NCBI GenBank assembly: GCA_963831105.1
Contig: CAWHOS010000008.1
Coordinates: 186,001-250,000 of the forward strand
Reading direction: 5' to 3'
Length of the DNA stretch: 64,000 bases
Source of the DNA: DATFQI01 sp963831105
GTDB taxonomy: Bacteria; Actinomycetota; Thermoleophilia; Solirubrobacterales; Solirubrobacteraceae
In this document: in pieces, positions 29,516 through 37,592 of the stretch
Layout: every line of letters starts with the position of its first letter
Numbering within the stretch: position 1 is the first letter of the stretch
Program-made: the position numbers and the translations under genes
Notes under the pieces: model-generated
The model's database searches: none
The model's input: only the letters and a program-made list of their open reading frames with translations
Told to the model about the DNA's origin: nothing

Positions 29516-31033
29516 TCAGGCGGGCGCGAGCAGCCCGGCGTCCTCGAGCTTGGCGCGCAGGTAGGTCAGGAATGGGTCCGCACGCAGCGGCTCGCCCGTC
29601 ACGCGCGCCAGCAACTCGCGCGGGTAGAGCTTGCGGCCGTGGCGGTGGACGTTGACGCGCAGCCACTCGCGCAGCGGCGCGAAGTCGCCGGCCTCGATCC
29701 CGTCCCAGACGTCCGGCACGTCGGCCTCGACGCGCTCCCACAGCTGCGAGGCCATCAGGTTGCCGATCGAGTACGTCGGGAAGTAGCCGATCAGCCCCGC
29801 GCCCCAGTGGGTGTCCTGCAGCACGCCCTCCGCGTCGCTGGGGACCTCGAGCCCGAACAGGCGCTCGACCGCCTCGTTCCAGGCGGCCGGCAACTCGTCC
29901 ACCGACAGCGTCCCCTCGATCAGCGCGAGCTCGAGCTCGAAGCGCAGGATGATGTGGAGGTTGTAGGTCGTCTCGTCGGCCTCGATCCGGATCAGCGAGG
30001 GCTGCACCGTGTTGACGGCGCGGTACAGCGCGCCGGCGTCGATGTCGTCGAAGGAGCCGGGGAACTGGCGCCGCAGCTGCGGCAGCAGGAACGAGCAGAA
30101 CGGGCGCGAGCGGCCGACGACGTTCTCCCACATGCGGCTCTGGGACTCGTGCACCCCGAGCGAGACGGGCTCGGCGAGCGAGGTCCGGTACAGCCCCGGG
30201 TCGACGGACGCCTCATAGAGCCCGTGGCCGAACTCGTGCAGCACGGAGTAGAGCGCGACCGCGTAGTCGTGCACGTCGTACTTGGTGGTCAGGCGCACGT
30301 CGCTCGGCGCGAGGCTCTGCGCGAACGGGTGCAGCGACGGGTCCAGGCGCCAGTGGTCCGGGTCGTAGCCGACGGAGTCGAGCAGCTCGAGCACCGCGAT
30401 GCGCTGCGACTCGACGGTGAACGGGCCGTGGAAGACGCCGTCGTTGCGCGGCTGCTCGGGATCGCCCGTGGCGGCCACCAGCGGGACGAGCGCTTCGCGC
30501 AGCTCCGCGAACATCGGCCGCAGCTCGGCCGTCGTGAGCCCGGGCTCGAAGTCGTCGAGCAGCGCGTCGTAGGGATGCTCGTGGCCCTCGAAGCAGTTCA
30601 CGTAGGCGCGGCGCAGCTCGATGTGCTCGGCCAGCGAGTCGCGGAAGCGCGAGTAGTCCGACGCGGCCAGCGCCTCCGTCCAGGCCTGCAGGCCCGTCGC
30701 CTTCGCGCGCGTGAGCCGGGCGGCCAGGTCGGCCGGGACGCGGACGGACTTCTCGAAGTCGCGCCGGGCCCAGTGCACGAGCCGGGCGTCGTCGGAGTCG
30801 GGGTCCTCCCCCGCCGCCCACGGCTCCAGCGCGTCGAGCAGGCGGCCGAGCTCCGGGTCGGTCTCGCGCGCGTGGACCGTCCGCTGCAGCGTGTCGGCCA
30901 TGTCCGCGCGGGCGGCGGCGCCGCCCGGCGGCATCATCGTGTTCTGGTCCCAGAACATCAGCGCCCCGAGCGCCGACAGGTCGGTGATCTCGGCCAGCCG
31001 CTCGCGCAGCCGGCGCAGCTCGGGCGGGCTCAT
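29516..31033 (-). CDS. M32 metallocarboxypeptidase (carboxypeptidase Taq type)
   Basis: A 505-residue zinc carboxypeptidase. The helical N-terminal half starts with ALMFWDQNTMMPPGGAAARA, then comes the active site HEFGHGLYE (HExxH) near residue 268 and HESQSRMWENVVGRSR, whose first Glu is the third zinc ligand. ETTYNLHIILRFELE and HWGAGLIGYFPTYSIGN are also diagnostic. It trims C-terminal residues from peptides in the cytoplasm. ATG 31033 overlaps the stop of the DivIVA-like gene (ATGA). Confidence 0.94.
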   Translation of the reverse strand: MSPPELRRLRERLAEITDLSALGALMFWDQNTMMPPGGAAARADMADTLQRTVHARETDPELGRLLDALEPWAAGEDPDSDDARLVHWARRDFEKSVRVPADLAARLTRAKATGLQAWTEALAASDYSRFRDSLAEHIELRRAYVNCFEGHEHPYDALLDDFEPGLTTAELRPMFAELREALVPLVAATGDPEQPRNDGVFHGPFTVESQRIAVLELLDSVGYDPDHWRLDPSLHPFAQSLAPSDVRLTTKYDVHDYAVALYSVLHEFGHGLYEASVDPGLYRTSLAEPVSLGVHESQSRMWENVVGRSRPFCSFLLPQLRRQFPGSFDDIDAGALYRAVNTVQPSLIRIEADETTYNLHIILRFELELALIEGTLSVDELPAAWNEAVERLFGLEVPSDAEGVLQDTHWGAGLIGYFPTYSIGNLMASQLWERVEADVPDVWDGIEAGDFAPLREWLRVNVHRHGRKLYPRELLARVTGEPLRADPFLTYLRAKLEDAGLLAPA

Positions 31034-31710
31034 CGGCCGACCTTGGCGTAGACGTCGTCGAGCAACGCGTCCGGGTTCGGGAGCGAGAAGTTCTCGGCCA
31101 GGTAGGCCGCGGTCTCCTCGCGCGAGGAGCCGCCGAGCGCCATGTTGAGCGCGATGATGCGGGCCCCGGCCTCGTCGGCGCCGTTGCCGGCCTGTGCGGG
31201 CGCCGCAGGCTCCGGCGCGGGCTCGGGCTCCGGCTCCGGCTCCGGCTCGGGTTCCGGCTCGGGCTCGGCCGCCGCGAAGTCCTCCGCCCCGGGCGCCGGC
31301 TCCGCACCGACCTCCCCGACCTGAGTGTGGAGCGCGGCCAGCCCCTGCGTGAGGCGCTCGCCGCCCGCCTGCAACCCTTCCAGGAGCGAGGCCAGCTCGG
31401 ACTGGAGCTGCTCGAGCTTGGCGAGCATCCCCTCCGCGGCCTCCTCGACGCGCGCCACGTGCGCCTGGGCCTGCCGGCCGGCGTCCTCGCGCAGGTCGGC
31501 GGCGCCGCGCTCGGCGGCCTCCAGGATCAGCCGAACCTGCTCGGACGCGCCCGCCGACAGCGACGCCGCCGGCTTGCGCGCTGCCGCAGCGCCGCTGCGC
31601 AGCTGCTCGATCTCGTCTGCCACCTCGCGCAGGTGCGCGTCGACGGCCGTCTGCTCGTATCCGCGGCGCCCGACGGGGAAGTCGCGCCGCTCGATCTCCT
31701 CACGATCCAC
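31030..31710 (-). CDS. DivIVA-domain coiled-coil protein
   Basis: A 226-residue protein. Residues 8-38 form the DivIVA membrane-curvature motif (RDFPVGRRGYEQTAVDAHL), then a long coiled coil (SEQVRLILEAAERGAADL to LASLLEGLQAGG). A Pro-Glu dipeptide tract follows, about nine PE units encoded by a GGCTCC-like repeat near 31210-31272, and a C-terminal helical segment (ARIIALNMALGGSSREETAA). DivIVA proteins mark poles or septa; this one may be a cell-division or polar-growth adaptor. It is coupled to the M32 gene and 15 bases below the partner gene at 31726. Confidence 0.8.
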   Translation of the reverse strand: MDREEIERRDFPVGRRGYEQTAVDAHLREVADEIEQLRSGAAAARKPAASLSAGASEQVRLILEAAERGAADLREDAGRQAQAHVARVEEAAEGMLAKLEQLQSELASLLEGLQAGGERLTQGLAALHTQVGEVGAEPAPGAEDFAAAEPEPEPEPEPEPEPEPAPEPAAPAQAGNGADEAGARIIALNMALGGSSREETAAYLAENFSLPNPDALLDDVYAKVGR

Positions 31711-31725
31711 CGCGCTGAGGATACG

Positions 31726-32160
31726 TCACCGCTCCGCGCTCACCTCCTGCATCGCGAGATGCCCGACGAAGTGGGTCGGCCCGTGCCGGTCGTCGCGCGT
31801 GTAGCCCACCAGCAGCCGGCCGCCGAGCGTCTCCTCGCCCGTGAAGACGGCGATCCGGAAGCGCACGAGCGCCGGCAGCTCGGTCTCGGCCGCCGTCTTG
31901 CCGTAGTCCGTCACCGCCTCCGGGTCGATCTCCCAGCCGAGCTCCACGCCGTCGAGCGGCCGCGGCACGACCTGCAGGCCGTCCGGCAGCGGCCGGACGT
32001 CGACCCGCACCACCCCGGGCAGGACGAGCAGCTGGGCGCGCGCGCCCTCCTCGACGAGCTTGTGGGCCGAGACGGCGACGCCGTCCGCGATCGCGCTCGC
32101 GATCTGGCCGTGCGCGGCGCCCGCGGCGTTCGCGGCGGCGGCGTCCAGCCGCGCGGTCAT
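31726..32160 (-). CDS. PrmA-partner protein, copy A (unknown family)
   Basis: A 144-residue soluble protein without recognisable catalytic motifs. Residues 18-56 (GQIASAIADGVAVSAHKLVE, then ARAQLLVLPGVVRVDV) line up without gaps with residues 18-56 of the protein at 33771-34196, and the later PRPLDGVELGWEID matches PRPLGEHGLHWQAD there. It follows a PrmA-like methyltransferase with an ATGA overlap, just as the second copy follows its own. Two copies of one gene pair therefore sit around mutY. The role is unknown; a methyltransferase partner or substrate adaptor is a guess. Confidence 0.7.
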   Translation of the reverse strand: MTARLDAAAANAAGAAHGQIASAIADGVAVSAHKLVEEGARAQLLVLPGVVRVDVRPLPDGLQVVPRPLDGVELGWEIDPEAVTDYGKTAAETELPALVRFRIAVFTGEETLGGRLLVGYTRDDRHGPTHFVGHLAMQEVSAER

Positions 32161-32964
32161 GGGCGCACCAGCAGCGCGGCCGCCCAGCTGCGCACGACCT
32201 TCTGCCCGGCGGCCTGGAGGCCCGCGCGGCCGTAGGCCTCGACCACGCCCGGCACGTGCTCGTCGAGGATCCCGGACACGAGCACGGTGCGGGTCTCGGG
32301 CGCGAGCCGCGCGGCGATCACGCTCGTGCACCTTGATCGGGACGTTGGCGGCGAGCGTCGGCGCGGGCGGCGGCGGGATCGCCGTCAGGTCGGCCTGCAT
32401 CGCCTCCACCTCGACGCCGTTGCGGCGCGCGTTGTAGTCGGTGGCGACGAGCGCGACCGGCTCGTGGTCGAGCGCGATCAGCGGCGCCCAGCCAAGCTTG
32501 GCCGCGACGATCGCGAGCACGCCGGTCCCGCAGCCGAGGTCGGCGAACGGGCCGCCCGGCTCGAGGCCCAGCAGGAACTCGAGGCACATGACGGTGGTCG
32601 GGTGCGTGCCGGCGCCGAACGCGCCGCCGTCGTCGCGCAGCACGATGTCGAGCAGGCCCGGCCCGGCCTCCGGCGCGCCCTCGGGGCGGACGACCACGCG
32701 GCCGCCGATCGGCGGCCGGCGCCCGTGCGCCTGCAGCCGGCGCCGCTCGGGATCGTCGTCGGCCTCGGTCTCCTCGCTCGCCAGCAGCGCCGCGCCGGCC
32801 GCGGACTCCAGCTCGGCGCGCCCCGGAGCGTCGCCGTAGACGCTCAGCTCGAGCCGGTCGTCGCCCAGCTCGTGGGTATGGACGCCCTGCGGGGTGATCG
32901 GGAGCAGTTGGTCGAGCACCTGGTCGAGGTCCCCGGCGCGGATCGTGAGCGCGACGTGCCGCAT
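32157..32964 (-). CDS. prmA: ribosomal protein L11 methyltransferase family, one frameshift
   Basis: A SAM methyltransferase of about 269 residues. The PrmA features are GAFGAGTHPTTVMCLEFLLG, then the SAM loop FADLGCGTGVLAIVAAKLGW, ALDHEPVALVATDYNARRNGV and the catalytic-side ANVPIKVH. The frame breaks at 32322-32323, where one codon seems to read gag and gac together; after it the sequence continues cleanly (VIAARLAPETRTVLVSGI to SWAAALLVRP) to the TGA in the ATGA overlap. The usual target is ribosomal protein L11, but a second copy exists at 34189-35004, so one may have another substrate. Confidence 0.78.
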
Positions 32965-32979
32965 CGCAGGCGACGGTAC

Positions 32980-33774
32980 CTAGGGCAGCCGCAGCGCGCC
33001 GTCCGCCGCCATGACGGCGAGCCCGTCGCGCACGAGGCCGGCCTCGGCGCGGGCGCGCCGCGCCGGGGCGAGCGCGGGCGGCGGCTCGCCTGCGACCAGG
33101 GCGGCGACGATCCGCCCGCGCGCCCAGCGGTCGCTGTCCTCGAAGCGCTCGCGCCGCGCCGGGCGGCGGGGCTCGGGAGCCATGCCGTCGGAGGCGCACC
33201 CGGACCGCACGGGGCAGCCGCCGCACTCGGGGCGGCGCGGGCGGCAGACCGTGGCGCCGAGCTCCATCATCGCCTGGTTGAACGGCGCCGCCCGGCCCGC
33301 GGGCATCAGCTCCGCCGCGCGGGAGGCGAGCGCACGCGGGGCGTGCTCCGCGCCGTCGTGGCGGCACAGCACGCGGCGGACGTTGGTGTCGACCGCGGCC
33401 GCCTGCCGGTCCCAGGCGAACGAGGCGACGGCGGCCGCCGTGTACGCGCCGACGCCGGGGAGCTCGGTCAGGTCCTCCGGCCAGCCGCGCTCCGCGACGA
33501 CCGCCGCGGCGCGCTGCAGCGCCAGCGCTCGTCGGTTGTAGCCGAGGCCGCTCCAGGCGGCGAGCACGTCCCGCGCCGGCGCGGCGGCGAGCGCGGGCGG
33601 GTCCGGGAAGCGCTCCAGGAACGCGTGGTAGTACGGCACGACGCGCGCCGCCTGGGTCTGCTGGAGCATCACCTCCGAGACGAGCAGCGCGTACGGGTCG
33701 CGCGTGGCGCGCCACGGCAGCGGGCGCCGCACGCGCTCGTACCAGTCCAGCAGCGCGCCGGCGTCGAAGCTCAC
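32980..33774 (-). CDS. mutY: A/G-specific adenine DNA glycosylase
   Basis: A 264-residue base-excision enzyme that removes A opposite 8-oxoG. The catalytic region has SEVMLQQTQAARV with the acidic catalytic residue. The helix-hairpin-helix is ELPGVGAYTAAAVASFAW, followed by AVDTNVRRVL with the catalytic Asp. The 4Fe-4S loop is C-x6-C-x2-C-x5-C (CRPRRPECGGCPVRSGC). It is short and lacks most of the C-terminal NUDIX-like domain that recognises 8-oxoG, as in many actinobacterial MutY. GTG 33774 overlaps the partner copy B stop by 4 bases; prmA follows after 15 bases. Confidence 0.93.
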   Translation of the reverse strand: MSFDAGALLDWYERVRRPLPWRATRDPYALLVSEVMLQQTQAARVVPYYHAFLERFPDPPALAAAPARDVLAAWSGLGYNRRALALQRAAAVVAERGWPEDLTELPGVGAYTAAAVASFAWDRQAAAVDTNVRRVLCRHDGAEHAPRALASRAAELMPAGRAAPFNQAMMELGATVCRPRRPECGGCPVRSGCASDGMAPEPRRPARRERFEDSDRWARGRIVAALVAGEPPPALAPARRARAEAGLVRDGLAVMAADGALRLP

Positions 33775-34196
33775 TGCGGCGGCGGGCGCTTGATCTCGGC
33801 CTTGGCGACGAAGTGCACCGCGCCGGCGTCGCGGTCGGTGAACGAGAGCACGCTCACCCACGCCAGCAGGGGGTCGCCGGGGATGTCGACGACGCCGTGC
33901 ATCTCGAGCGGCGCCTCGCGGCTGGCCTGGTCGCGATAGGCGTCCCACGACGACTCGTCGGCCTGCCAGTGCAGGCCGTGCTCGCCGAGCGGCCGCGGGG
34001 CGAGGCCGAGCGTCTCCTGCTGCGGCGTGAGGTCGAAGCGGAACAGCCCGGGGGCGATCAGGATCGCCGCGCGGCAGTTGAACTCGATCAGACGCGAGGA
34101 GGAGATCAACAGACCGCCGTTGCTGAGCCGCGAGGCGAGCTGGCCGAACGAGGCGCCGGCGAGCGAGGCGGCTTCGGGATCGAGCAGGTCAGTCAT
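33771..34196 (-). CDS. PrmA-partner protein, copy B (unknown family)
   Basis: A 141-residue protein homologous to the copy at 31726-32160: GQLASRLSNGGLLISSSRLI, then AAILIAPGLFRFDL and PRPLGEHGLHWQAD occupy the same positions. The C-terminal half (MHGVVDIPGDPLLAWVSVLS, AGAVHFVAKAEIK) is beta-rich. ATG 34196 overlaps the stop of the PrmA-like gene by 8 bases, and its own stop overlaps the mutY start by 4. Function unknown; the conserved pairing with a methyltransferase is the main clue. Confidence 0.7.
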   Translation of the reverse strand: MTDLLDPEAASLAGASFGQLASRLSNGGLLISSSRLIEFNCRAAILIAPGLFRFDLTPQQETLGLAPRPLGEHGLHWQADESSWDAYRDQASREAPLEMHGVVDIPGDPLLAWVSVLSFTDRDAGAVHFVAKAEIKRPPPQ

Positions 34197-35004
34197 CGCC
34201 GCGCCCGAACCGTACGGCGACCCAGCTGTCGGCCGCCATCCCCTGCTGCGGGTACAGGCCCGCGGTCGCGTACGCCTCCCGGACCTTGTCGAGCTCGCCC
34301 TCGAGGATCCCCGAGACGATCACGTGGCGGACCTGCGGCGTGACGGCCGCGGCCAGCCGGTGGTGGACGGGCGGCGGCGCGTTGGCCAGCAGCAGCTCGC
34401 GGATCGGCAGCTCCGCCGTGTCGATGTCGGCGTGCGCGAAGTCGGCCTGCACGCCGTTGCGCTCGGCGTTCAGGTGCGCCTCCTCGATCGCCGGCTCCTC
34501 GCGGTCGAGCCCGGACACCGGCGACCAGCCGAGCTTCGCGGCCGCGATCGCGAGCGTCCCGACGCCGCAGCCGAAGTCGCCCGCCCCGCCCTCGGGCTCG
34601 ATGTCGAGCAGCAGGCCGAGGCACATCTGCGTCGTCGGGTGCGAGCCGGACCCGAATCCGCTGCCGCCGCGCTCGATCACGATCTCCATGACCTGCTCGG
34701 GCGCGGGCGGGTCGAACGGCGAGCGGATCACGAGCCGGTTCGAGATCAGCACCGCGCCGCCGCCGAAGCGCAGCCGCCGCTCGCGCCAGTCGGCCGGCAC
34801 GTCCTCGTATTCGAGGTCCTCCAGCGGCACCGGCGACGCCGCGCGCAGCGCGTCCGCCCCGGGCAGCAGCTCGCCGAACGACGACAGGAACGAGAACCCG
34901 TCCCCCGCCGGCCGCTCGACGATCCCCGAGGGCAGCAGCGGCAACACGCCGTCGAGCACGTCCTCCCGCGTGGACTCGGGGATGCGGAAGGAGACGCGCT
35001 GCAC
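34189..35004 (-). CDS. PrmA-like methyltransferase, second copy
   Basis: A 271-residue paralogue of the PrmA at 32157-32964, with the same order of motifs: GSGFGSGSHPTTQMCLGLLL, then GDFGCGVGTLAIAAAKLGW (the SAM loop has Phe and Val where classical PrmA has Leu and Thr), GLDREEPAIEEAHLNAERNG and LLANAPPPVHHRL in place of the usual NI-x-PL segment. The N-terminal substrate domain is poorly conserved between the copies, so the substrates may differ. First gene before partner B and mutY; 38 bases separate it from the uvrB stop. ATG 35004. Confidence 0.78.
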   Translation of the reverse strand: MQRVSFRIPESTREDVLDGVLPLLPSGIVERPAGDGFSFLSSFGELLPGADALRAASPVPLEDLEYEDVPADWRERRLRFGGGAVLISNRLVIRSPFDPPAPEQVMEIVIERGGSGFGSGSHPTTQMCLGLLLDIEPEGGAGDFGCGVGTLAIAAAKLGWSPVSGLDREEPAIEEAHLNAERNGVQADFAHADIDTAELPIRELLLANAPPPVHHRLAAAVTPQVRHVIVSGILEGELDKVREAYATAGLYPQQGMAADSWVAVRFGRGDD

Positions 35005-35041
35005 GCCGCGGAGGCTACCGGTGGAGCCGGAAAACGGCGGG

Positions 35042-37045
35042 CTAGCCGGAGGAGGTGGCGGTGTCCAGCTCGCGCCGCAGCTCGCGGATCTCGTCGCGCA
35101 GCTTGGCGGCGTACTCGAAGCGCAGCTCCTCGGCCGCGGCGAGCATCTCCTCCTCGAGCTCCACGATCGTCGACTCGATCTCGGCCGGCGCCATGTCGAT
35201 CTTCTTCTCGCGCCGCCGGCGGCCCTTGGTCGGGACCTTGGAGTCCGACATCAGGAACTCCGTGATGTCGGAGATGCCCTTGACGATCGTCTCCGGCGTG
35301 ATGCCGTGCTCCTGGTTGTACGCCCGCTGGATCGAGCGGCGGCGGTCGGTCTCCGCGATCGCCGTGCGCATCGCGTCCGTCTCCTTGTCGGCGTACATCA
35401 CGACCTTGCCCTCCACGTTGCGCGCCGCGCGGCCGATCGTCTGGATCAGCGAGGTGGCGCCGCGCAGGAAGCCCTCCTTGTCGGCGTCGAGGATGCCGAT
35501 CAGCGAGACCTCCGGGAGGTCCAGGCCCTCGCGCAGGAGGTTGACCCCGACCAGCACGTCGTACTCGCCGAGGCGCAGCTCGCGGATGATCTGGATCCGC
35601 TCCAGGGTGTCGATCTCCGAGTGCAGGTAGCGGACCTTGAAGCCCATCTCGAGCAGGTAGTCCGTCAGGTCCTCGCTCATCTTCTTCGTGAGCGTGGTGA
35701 CCAGCGTGCGCTCGTTGCGCTCGACCCGCTGGCGGATCTCGCCCATCAGGTCGTCGATCTGGTTGCGGGTCTCGCGGACCTCGACCTCCGGGTCCACGAT
35801 GCCCGTCGGGCGGACGATCTGCTCGACGACGTCGACCGAGTGCTCGCGCTCGTAGGTGCCCGGCGTGGCGGAGACGAACACGAGCTGCGGCGTGATCGAC
35901 AGGAACTCCTCGAACGTCTGCGGCCGGTTGTCCATCGCGCTCGGCAGGCGGAACCCGAAGTCCACCAGCGTCGACTTGCGCGAGCGGTCGCCCTCGTACA
36001 TGCCGCCGATCTGCGGCACGGTCTGGTGCGACTCGTCGATGAAGCAGACGAAGTCCTTCGGGAAGTAGTCGATCAGGCAGTAGGGGCGCGCGCCGGGCGG
36101 GCGGCCGTCGAGGATCCGCGAGTAGTTCTCGATCCCCGAGCAGAACCCGACCTCGCGCAGCATCTCCATGTCGTACTGCGTGCGCTGGCGCAGGCGGTGG
36201 GACTCGAGCAGCTTGCCCTCGGCCTCGAGCTCGGCGGTCCGGTGGTTGAGCTCGCGGCCGATCTCGGCGACCGCGCGCTCCATCGTCCCCTCCTTGACGT
36301 TGTAGTGCGTGGCCGGCCAGATCGCGACGTGCTCCAGGTCGTCCACGATCAGCTCGCCCGTCAACGGGTCGAAGTGCTGCAGGCGCTCCACCTCGTCGCC
36401 GAACATCAGCGCCCGGAACGCCGTCTCGGCGTAGGCGGGGAACACCTCCAGGGTGTCGCCGCGCACGCGGAAGGTGCCGCGCCCGAGCGCGGTGTCGTTG
36501 CGGTTGTACTGGAGGTAGACGAGCTTGCGCAGCAGCTCGTCGCGATCCACCTCGCCGCCCTTGAGCAGGATCTGGCAGTTGTCGTTGTAGGTCTCGGGCG
36601 AGCCGAGGCCGAAGATCGCGCTCACCGAGGCGACGATCACGACGTCGCGCCGCGCGAACAGCGCCGCCGTGGCGGCGTGGCGCAGCCGGTCGATCTCCTG
36701 GTTGATCGCCGAGTCCTTCTCGATGTAGAGGTCCTTGCTCGGGACGTAGGCCTCAGGCTGGTAGTAGTCGTAGTACGAGACGAAGTACTCGACGGCGTTG
36801 GACGGGAAGTACGTCCGGAACTCGTTGCAGAGCTGCGCCGCGAGCGTCTTGTTGTGGGCGAGGATCAGCGCCGGCCGCTGCAGCTTCTCGATCGTCGCCG
36901 CCATCGTCATCGTCTTGCCGGTGCCGGTGGCGCCCAGCAGCGTGACCCCGCGCGAGCCCGCCTCGACCGCCTCGGCGATCCGCTCGATGGCCGCCGGCTG
37001 GTCCGCGGTGGGCGAGTACACGGAGTCGAGCTTGAAGGGCGGCAT
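35042..37045 (-). CDS. uvrB: excinuclease ABC subunit B
   Basis: A 667-residue helicase-like damage-verification subunit. Walker A GATGTGKT lies near residue 39; the DNA-gripping beta-hairpin is SYYDYYQPEAYVP; DESHQTVPQ is the DEAD-box motif; helicase motifs V-VI are DVLVGVNLLREGLDLPEV and QTIGRAARN. The C-terminal UVR motif EELRFEYAAKLRDEIRELR binds UvrC. I chose ATG 37045 (MPPFKLDS), where all relatives start, rather than the longer frame. No LexA box is seen upstream, unlike uvrA. Confidence 0.97.
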   Translation of the reverse strand: MPPFKLDSVYSPTADQPAAIERIAEAVEAGSRGVTLLGATGTGKTMTMAATIEKLQRPALILAHNKTLAAQLCNEFRTYFPSNAVEYFVSYYDYYQPEAYVPSKDLYIEKDSAINQEIDRLRHAATAALFARRDVVIVASVSAIFGLGSPETYNDNCQILLKGGEVDRDELLRKLVYLQYNRNDTALGRGTFRVRGDTLEVFPAYAETAFRALMFGDEVERLQHFDPLTGELIVDDLEHVAIWPATHYNVKEGTMERAVAEIGRELNHRTAELEAEGKLLESHRLRQRTQYDMEMLREVGFCSGIENYSRILDGRPPGARPYCLIDYFPKDFVCFIDESHQTVPQIGGMYEGDRSRKSTLVDFGFRLPSAMDNRPQTFEEFLSITPQLVFVSATPGTYEREHSVDVVEQIVRPTGIVDPEVEVRETRNQIDDLMGEIRQRVERNERTLVTTLTKKMSEDLTDYLLEMGFKVRYLHSEIDTLERIQIIRELRLGEYDVLVGVNLLREGLDLPEVSLIGILDADKEGFLRGATSLIQTIGRAARNVEGKVVMYADKETDAMRTAIAETDRRRSIQRAYNQEHGITPETIVKGISDITEFLMSDSKVPTKGRRRREKKIDMAPAEIESTIVELEEEMLAAAEELRFEYAAKLRDEIRELRRELDTATSSG

Positions 37046-37128
37046 GGACCCAGTGACGATAGTGGTCTCGCCGGACGGAAAGCTTTCGCCCACGGGTTTC
37101 GGCGAGCGCCGCTCAGGGGATCGGCCCG

Positions 37129-37575
37129 ATGGGAAGCGACCGGGAGGCGAAGGTGCGGCGCATCGTGGTGGCAGCGAAGGCAGGGGCGGATCAGCCGTGG
37201 CTGGCGCAGGCCGCTGCGGAGATCGCGGAACAGCAGGGCGCGTCCGTCGACGTCGTCAGTGCCGACGGCGTGGACATCGAGGCGTTCTCCACGATCCCGC
37301 GCGAGGAGGCGAGCGGCCCGCCTCATGACGCCGCGGAGGCGATGGCGGAGCAGATCCGCGCCGCCGGCGTGGAGGCGCGCCCCCACGTGCTGCACGGGCC
37401 CGTGGCGACCAGCGTCCTGCTGTTCGCGGAGCAGCACGACGCCGACCTGATCGTCGCCGGCGCGTCCTCGCGCAGCCGCGTGGCGCAGCGTCTGTTGGGA
37501 ACCGTGCCGGTCGAGCTCATCCGCCGCGCGCGGCGGCCGGTCCTGGTGATCACCCCGCCCGACAACCAGAACTGA
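37129..37575 (+). CDS. universal stress protein (UspA family)
   Basis: A 148-residue Usp domain. It starts VRRIVVAAKAGADQPWLAQA and ends with the ATP-binding loop LIVAGASSRSRVAQRLLGTV followed by RRPVLVITPP. The G-x2-G-x9-G pattern is modified (GASSRSRVAQRLLG), so nucleotide binding is uncertain. ATG 37129 is 83 bp from the divergent uvrB start, and the APC permease follows after 17 bases, so both are probably one transcript. Usp-permease pairs are common; a regulatory link is plausible. Confidence 0.85.
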   Translation: MGSDREAKVRRIVVAAKAGADQPWLAQAAAEIAEQQGASVDVVSADGVDIEAFSTIPREEASGPPHDAAEAMAEQIRAAGVEARPHVLHGPVATSVLLFAEQHDADLIVAGASSRSRVAQRLLGTVPVELIRRARRPVLVITPPDNQN

Positions 37576-37592
37576 AGACGGAGGACGCAGCG

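Noticed and set aside
37046..37128. LexA box before uvrB
   Set aside because: GAAAGCTTTC is palindromic but lacks the GAAC/GTTC half-sites and spacing.
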